Assembly: GCA_963814915.1 (NCBI GenBank) | Contig: CAWFEI010000005.1 | Location: forward strand, 62,001 to 126,000 | Source: VRUE01 sp963814915 | Lineage (GTDB): Bacteria; Actinomycetota; Thermoleophilia; Solirubrobacterales; 70-9 | Reading direction: 5' to 3' | DNA length: 64,000 bases | Shown here: positions 62,000 through 64,000 of the stretch, piece by piece | Numbering within the stretch: position 1 is the first letter of the stretch | Layout: each line of letters starts with the position of its first letter | Position numbers and translations under genes: made by a program | The notes under the pieces: generated by a model | Databases searched by the model: none | Seen by the model: only the letters and a program-made list of their open reading frames with translations | What the model was told of the DNA's origin: nothing

Positions 62000-62440
62000 G
62001 TGTTCATTCTGATCGTGGGCTGCGGAAGAGTTGGCTCCTCGGTGGCCAGGACCATGCTGGGCGAGGGCCACGAGGTCTCCTGTCTCGACGAGGACCCCGA
62101 GGCGCACACGCGGCTCGAGGTCGGGCTCGACAAGGGCTGGGAGGATCTCGGCGGCCGCTTCACGGTCGGAACCGGCCTGGAGACCGACGCCCTGATGGCC
62201 GCCGGCATCGAAAACGCTGACGCTTTCATCGCCGCGACGAACGGCGACAACACCAATATCGTGATCGCGCAGATCGCCCAGCGCCGCTACGAGGTGCCGA
62301 CGGTAATCGCGCGGATCCTCGACCCGTTGCGGGCCGAGTGGTACCAGCAGCAGGGCCTGCACACGATCTGCCCGACGCGGGTCGCAATCGACATGCTGGA
62401 GAGCGCCGTCCGCGACGGCGCCGAGCGCAAGGCGGCCTGA
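62000..62440 (+). CDS. TrkA-N (RCK) protein, short form
   Basis: 146 residues from GTG 62000; TAGTAT (61987-61992) is exactly 7 nt upstream. A single RCK_N Rossmann domain: MFILIVGCGRVGSSVARTML, LDEDPEAH, GTGLETDALMAAGIENADAF, AATNGDNTNIVIAQIAQRRY. The C-terminal RCK_C domain is absent. RCK proteins bind NAD(H), ATP/ADP or c-di-AMP and gate potassium channels and transporters. It pairs with the full-length RCK gene 4 nt downstream, as in mycobacterial ceoB-ceoC. Confidence 0.9.
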   Translation: MFILIVGCGRVGSSVARTMLGEGHEVSCLDEDPEAHTRLEVGLDKGWEDLGGRFTVGTGLETDALMAAGIENADAFIAATNGDNTNIVIAQIAQRRYEVPTVIARILDPLRAEWYQQQGLHTICPTRVAIDMLESAVRDGAERKAA

Positions 62441-62444
62441 CCCG

Positions 62445-63125
62445 ATGTACATCATCGTCGTCGGCGCTGGAAAGGTGGGCTGGAACCTCGCCCGCGAGCT
62501 GCTCGAAAAGAACCACGAGGTGACGGTGATCGAGAGCAACCGACGCCGCTACCTGACCGTCGAGCAGGAGCTCGAGCACAACGTCACCTATGGCGACGCC
62601 TCCGAGCTCTGGGTGCTGGAGCGGGCTGGGATCCAGCGCGCCGACCTGGTGATCGCGGTGACCGGCGACGACGAGGACAACATGCTGATCTGCCAGGTCG
62701 CCCGTGAGAAGTACGAAGTCGACCAGATCATCGCCCGCGTCAACAACCCGCGCAACCGGCCTCACTTCGACCTGCTCGGCGTCAAGCCCTCGGTCTCGGC
62801 CACGGACCTGATCCTGCGCCTGCTCGAGCACGAGGTGCCGGAGTACGGCCTCGTCCACCTGCTCGACCTGCAGGAGGAGCAGCTGGAGATCATCGAGATG
62901 TTGCTGGGCAAGGATTCGGGGGTGACCGGCAGGCGTGTCGGCGACCTCTCGATGCCCACGGGCAGTCTTTTGATCTCGGTCCTCAGGGAAGGCAAGGGCT
63001 TTGTCCCGGGCCCCGACACCGTGCTGGAGGAAGGCGACGAGGTGCTCGCCGTGCTCGACCCAGGTCGCGAGGACGACATCAAGGAGCTTTTCGGCCCGGC
63101 CATCGGCGGCGACGGGACCGGCTGA
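62445..63125 (+). CDS. TrkA (RCK_N plus RCK_C) potassium regulatory protein
   Basis: 226 residues from ATG 62445. RCK_N: MYIIVVGAGKVGWNLARELL, VIESNRRRY, GDASELWVLERAGIQRADLV, AVTGDDEDNMLICQVAREKY; then RCK_C from ~140 (EEQLEIIEMLLGKDSGVTGR, VGDLSMPTG, LEEGDEVLAVLDPG). With the short RCK protein it probably forms a regulatory ring on a potassium transporter. No TrkH/KtrB subunit is present in the window, so the APC-USP permeases are candidate partners. Confidence 0.9.
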   Translation: MYIIVVGAGKVGWNLARELLEKNHEVTVIESNRRRYLTVEQELEHNVTYGDASELWVLERAGIQRADLVIAVTGDDEDNMLICQVAREKYEVDQIIARVNNPRNRPHFDLLGVKPSVSATDLILRLLEHEVPEYGLVHLLDLQEEQLEIIEMLLGKDSGVTGRRVGDLSMPTGSLLISVLREGKGFVPGPDTVLEEGDEVLAVLDPGREDDIKELFGPAIGGDGTG

Positions 63126-63129
63126 CCGC

Positions 63130-64000
63130 GTGCCGGACCGCGAGGTCGACTTCCTCCTGATCGGCGGCGGCATCGGCTCGGCCCACTGTGCGGCCGAGCT
63201 GCGCAAGCGGGGCGCGGAGGGCTCGATCCTGCTGGCCGGGCGGGAGCCGGAGCCGCCCTACGAACGGCCGCCGCTCTCCAAGGAGCACCTGCGCGGCGAG
63301 GCCTCCAGGGCGGACGCGTATGTCCACCCGCCCGAGTGGTACGAGGAGAACGGGGTCGAACTGCTGACCGGCGTCAACGCGATGTCGCTCGATCCGGCGG
63401 CGCGCACCGCGAAGCTGCAGGGCGGCGAGGAGGTCGGCTTCGACAAGGCGCTGCTCGCCACCGGTGCGATGGTCAACATCCTGCGGGTCGAGGGGGCCGA
63501 GAACGAGGGCATCCACTACCTGCGCGCGTTCGGCAATTCCGAGGCGATACGCGCCGATGCCGAGGCGGCCGAGCACGTCGTTCTCGTCGGCGGCAGCTAC
63601 ATCGGCTGTGAGGTTGCCGCCTCGCTGGCCGCGCAGGGCATCCGGTGCACGATCGTGACGATGGAGGACGTGGTGCTCTCGCGGACCTTCGGCGAGGACG
63701 CCGGGCGCTGGTTTCAGGAGCGGCTCGAATCGCACGGCGTGACCGTTCACGGCGGCGAAGAGCTGGCGGCCTTCGAGGGTGACGGCCGGGTCGCGGCGGT
63801 GCTGACCAAGGGAGGCCGCTCGATCGAGTGCGACGCCGCGGTCGTCGGCGCCGGAGTCCGGCCCGACGCGATGCTGGCCCAGCGCGCCGGGCTCGAGGTC
63901 GGCGACGGGATCGTCTGCGACTCGAAGCTGATGAGCTCGGTGGACGGGATCTACGCGGCCGGCGATTGCTGCTCGTACGAGAGCGTCGTGCACGATCGGC
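63130..64000 (+). CDS. FAD-dependent NAD(P)H oxidoreductase (3' truncated by window end)
   Basis: From GTG 63130, 4 nt after the RCK stop; 290 residues are visible before the right edge. FAD motif FLLIGGGIGSAHCAAELRKR, substrate-side PYERPPLSKEHL, ALLATGAM, NAD(P)H motif VVLVGGSYIGCEVAASLAAQ, and FAD-binding IYAAGDCCSYE. This is the ferredoxin/rubredoxin reductase-like (Pyr_redox_2) family, which passes electrons from NAD(P)H to small redox proteins. Its partner is unknown. The proximity to rck genes may be incidental. Confidence 0.85.
   Translation, partial: MPDREVDFLLIGGGIGSAHCAAELRKRGAEGSILLAGREPEPPYERPPLSKEHLRGEASRADAYVHPPEWYEENGVELLTGVNAMSLDPAARTAKLQGGEEVGFDKALLATGAMVNILRVEGAENEGIHYLRAFGNSEAIRADAEAAEHVVLVGGSYIGCEVAASLAAQGIRCTIVTMEDVVLSRTFGEDAGRWFQERLESHGVTVHGGEELAAFEGDGRVAAVLTKGGRSIECDAAVVGAGVRPDAMLAQRAGLEVGDGIVCDSKLMSSVDGIYAAGDCCSYESVVHDR

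Overview
The window is GC-rich, densely packed chromosomal DNA from an actinobacterium. The best fit is class Thermoleophilia (Solirubrobacterales or a relative). Evidence: many GTG/TTG starts, ATGA/TTGA stop-start overlaps, a secreted protein with the 'PALVVAAIALFVALGG' N-terminus that I associate with Solirubrobacterales, a DUF7144 membrane protein, a DNPR-type (meso-diaminopimelate) MurE, and a pantothenate-synthesis operon. A striking regional trait is a TANNNT -10 box 6-9 nt before the start codon of about 19 genes, which predicts widespread leaderless transcription.

Layout. 1-6.9 kb: start of a branched-chain amino-acid type ABC binding lipoprotein, alpha/beta hydrolases including a haloalkane-dehalogenase-like enzyme, an RDD membrane protein, a secreted trypsin-like protease and a metallophosphoesterase. 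6.9-8.6 kb: tRNA-Leu(CAG) and tRNA-Glu(CTC); the 3' 43 bp of the tRNA-Glu region is repeated at 8555-8597 and bounds a 1.4 kb island with a DUF3024 protein, a 47-aa basic protein and a VapC-type toxin-antitoxin pair. 8.7-16.8 kb: secreted and envelope proteins (pentapeptide repeats, DUF4395-thioredoxin, a DUF3494 ice-binding-like protein with an L,D-transpeptidase, a second protease) and two frameshifted genes.

16.9-23.3 kb is the most interesting region. A cobalamin riboswitch leads an operon encoding two exported DUF4430 (transcobalamin beta-domain-like) proteins, EcfT, a double EcfA ATPase, and an ECF S-component fused to an exported alpha/alpha-toroid (prenyltransferase/squalene-cyclase fold) domain. 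The two folds of animal intrinsic factor/transcobalamin are thus joined to an ECF importer, suggesting a split B12-capture system.

23.3-34.3 kb: nitroreductase, GlpD, a Rho-N/SnoaL-like protein, a DUF192-trehalose synthase fusion, then a two-component system overlapping Tad pilus machinery genes (cpaB, cpaF, tadB, tadC). 34.3-42 kb: division and cell-wall cluster mraZ-rsmH-ftsL-pbp-murE-murF-mraY with an MraZ operator and a large leader hairpin; it ends at mraY. 42-49 kb: SOS-box uvrA, a ROK sugar kinase, an acetyltransferase, panC-panD-panB and a family 4 uracil-DNA glycosylase. 49-53 kb: tRNA t6A genes tsaE-tsaB-rimI-tsaD with a small secreted protein inserted, a glutaredoxin-like protein and Rex. 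53-64 kb: a GCS2 ligase, a K+-independent-type proton-pumping pyrophosphatase, an FMN alpha-hydroxy-acid oxidase, two APC permeases with universal-stress-protein tails followed by two TrkA/RCK proteins (a potassium-transport context), and a truncated FAD oxidoreductase.
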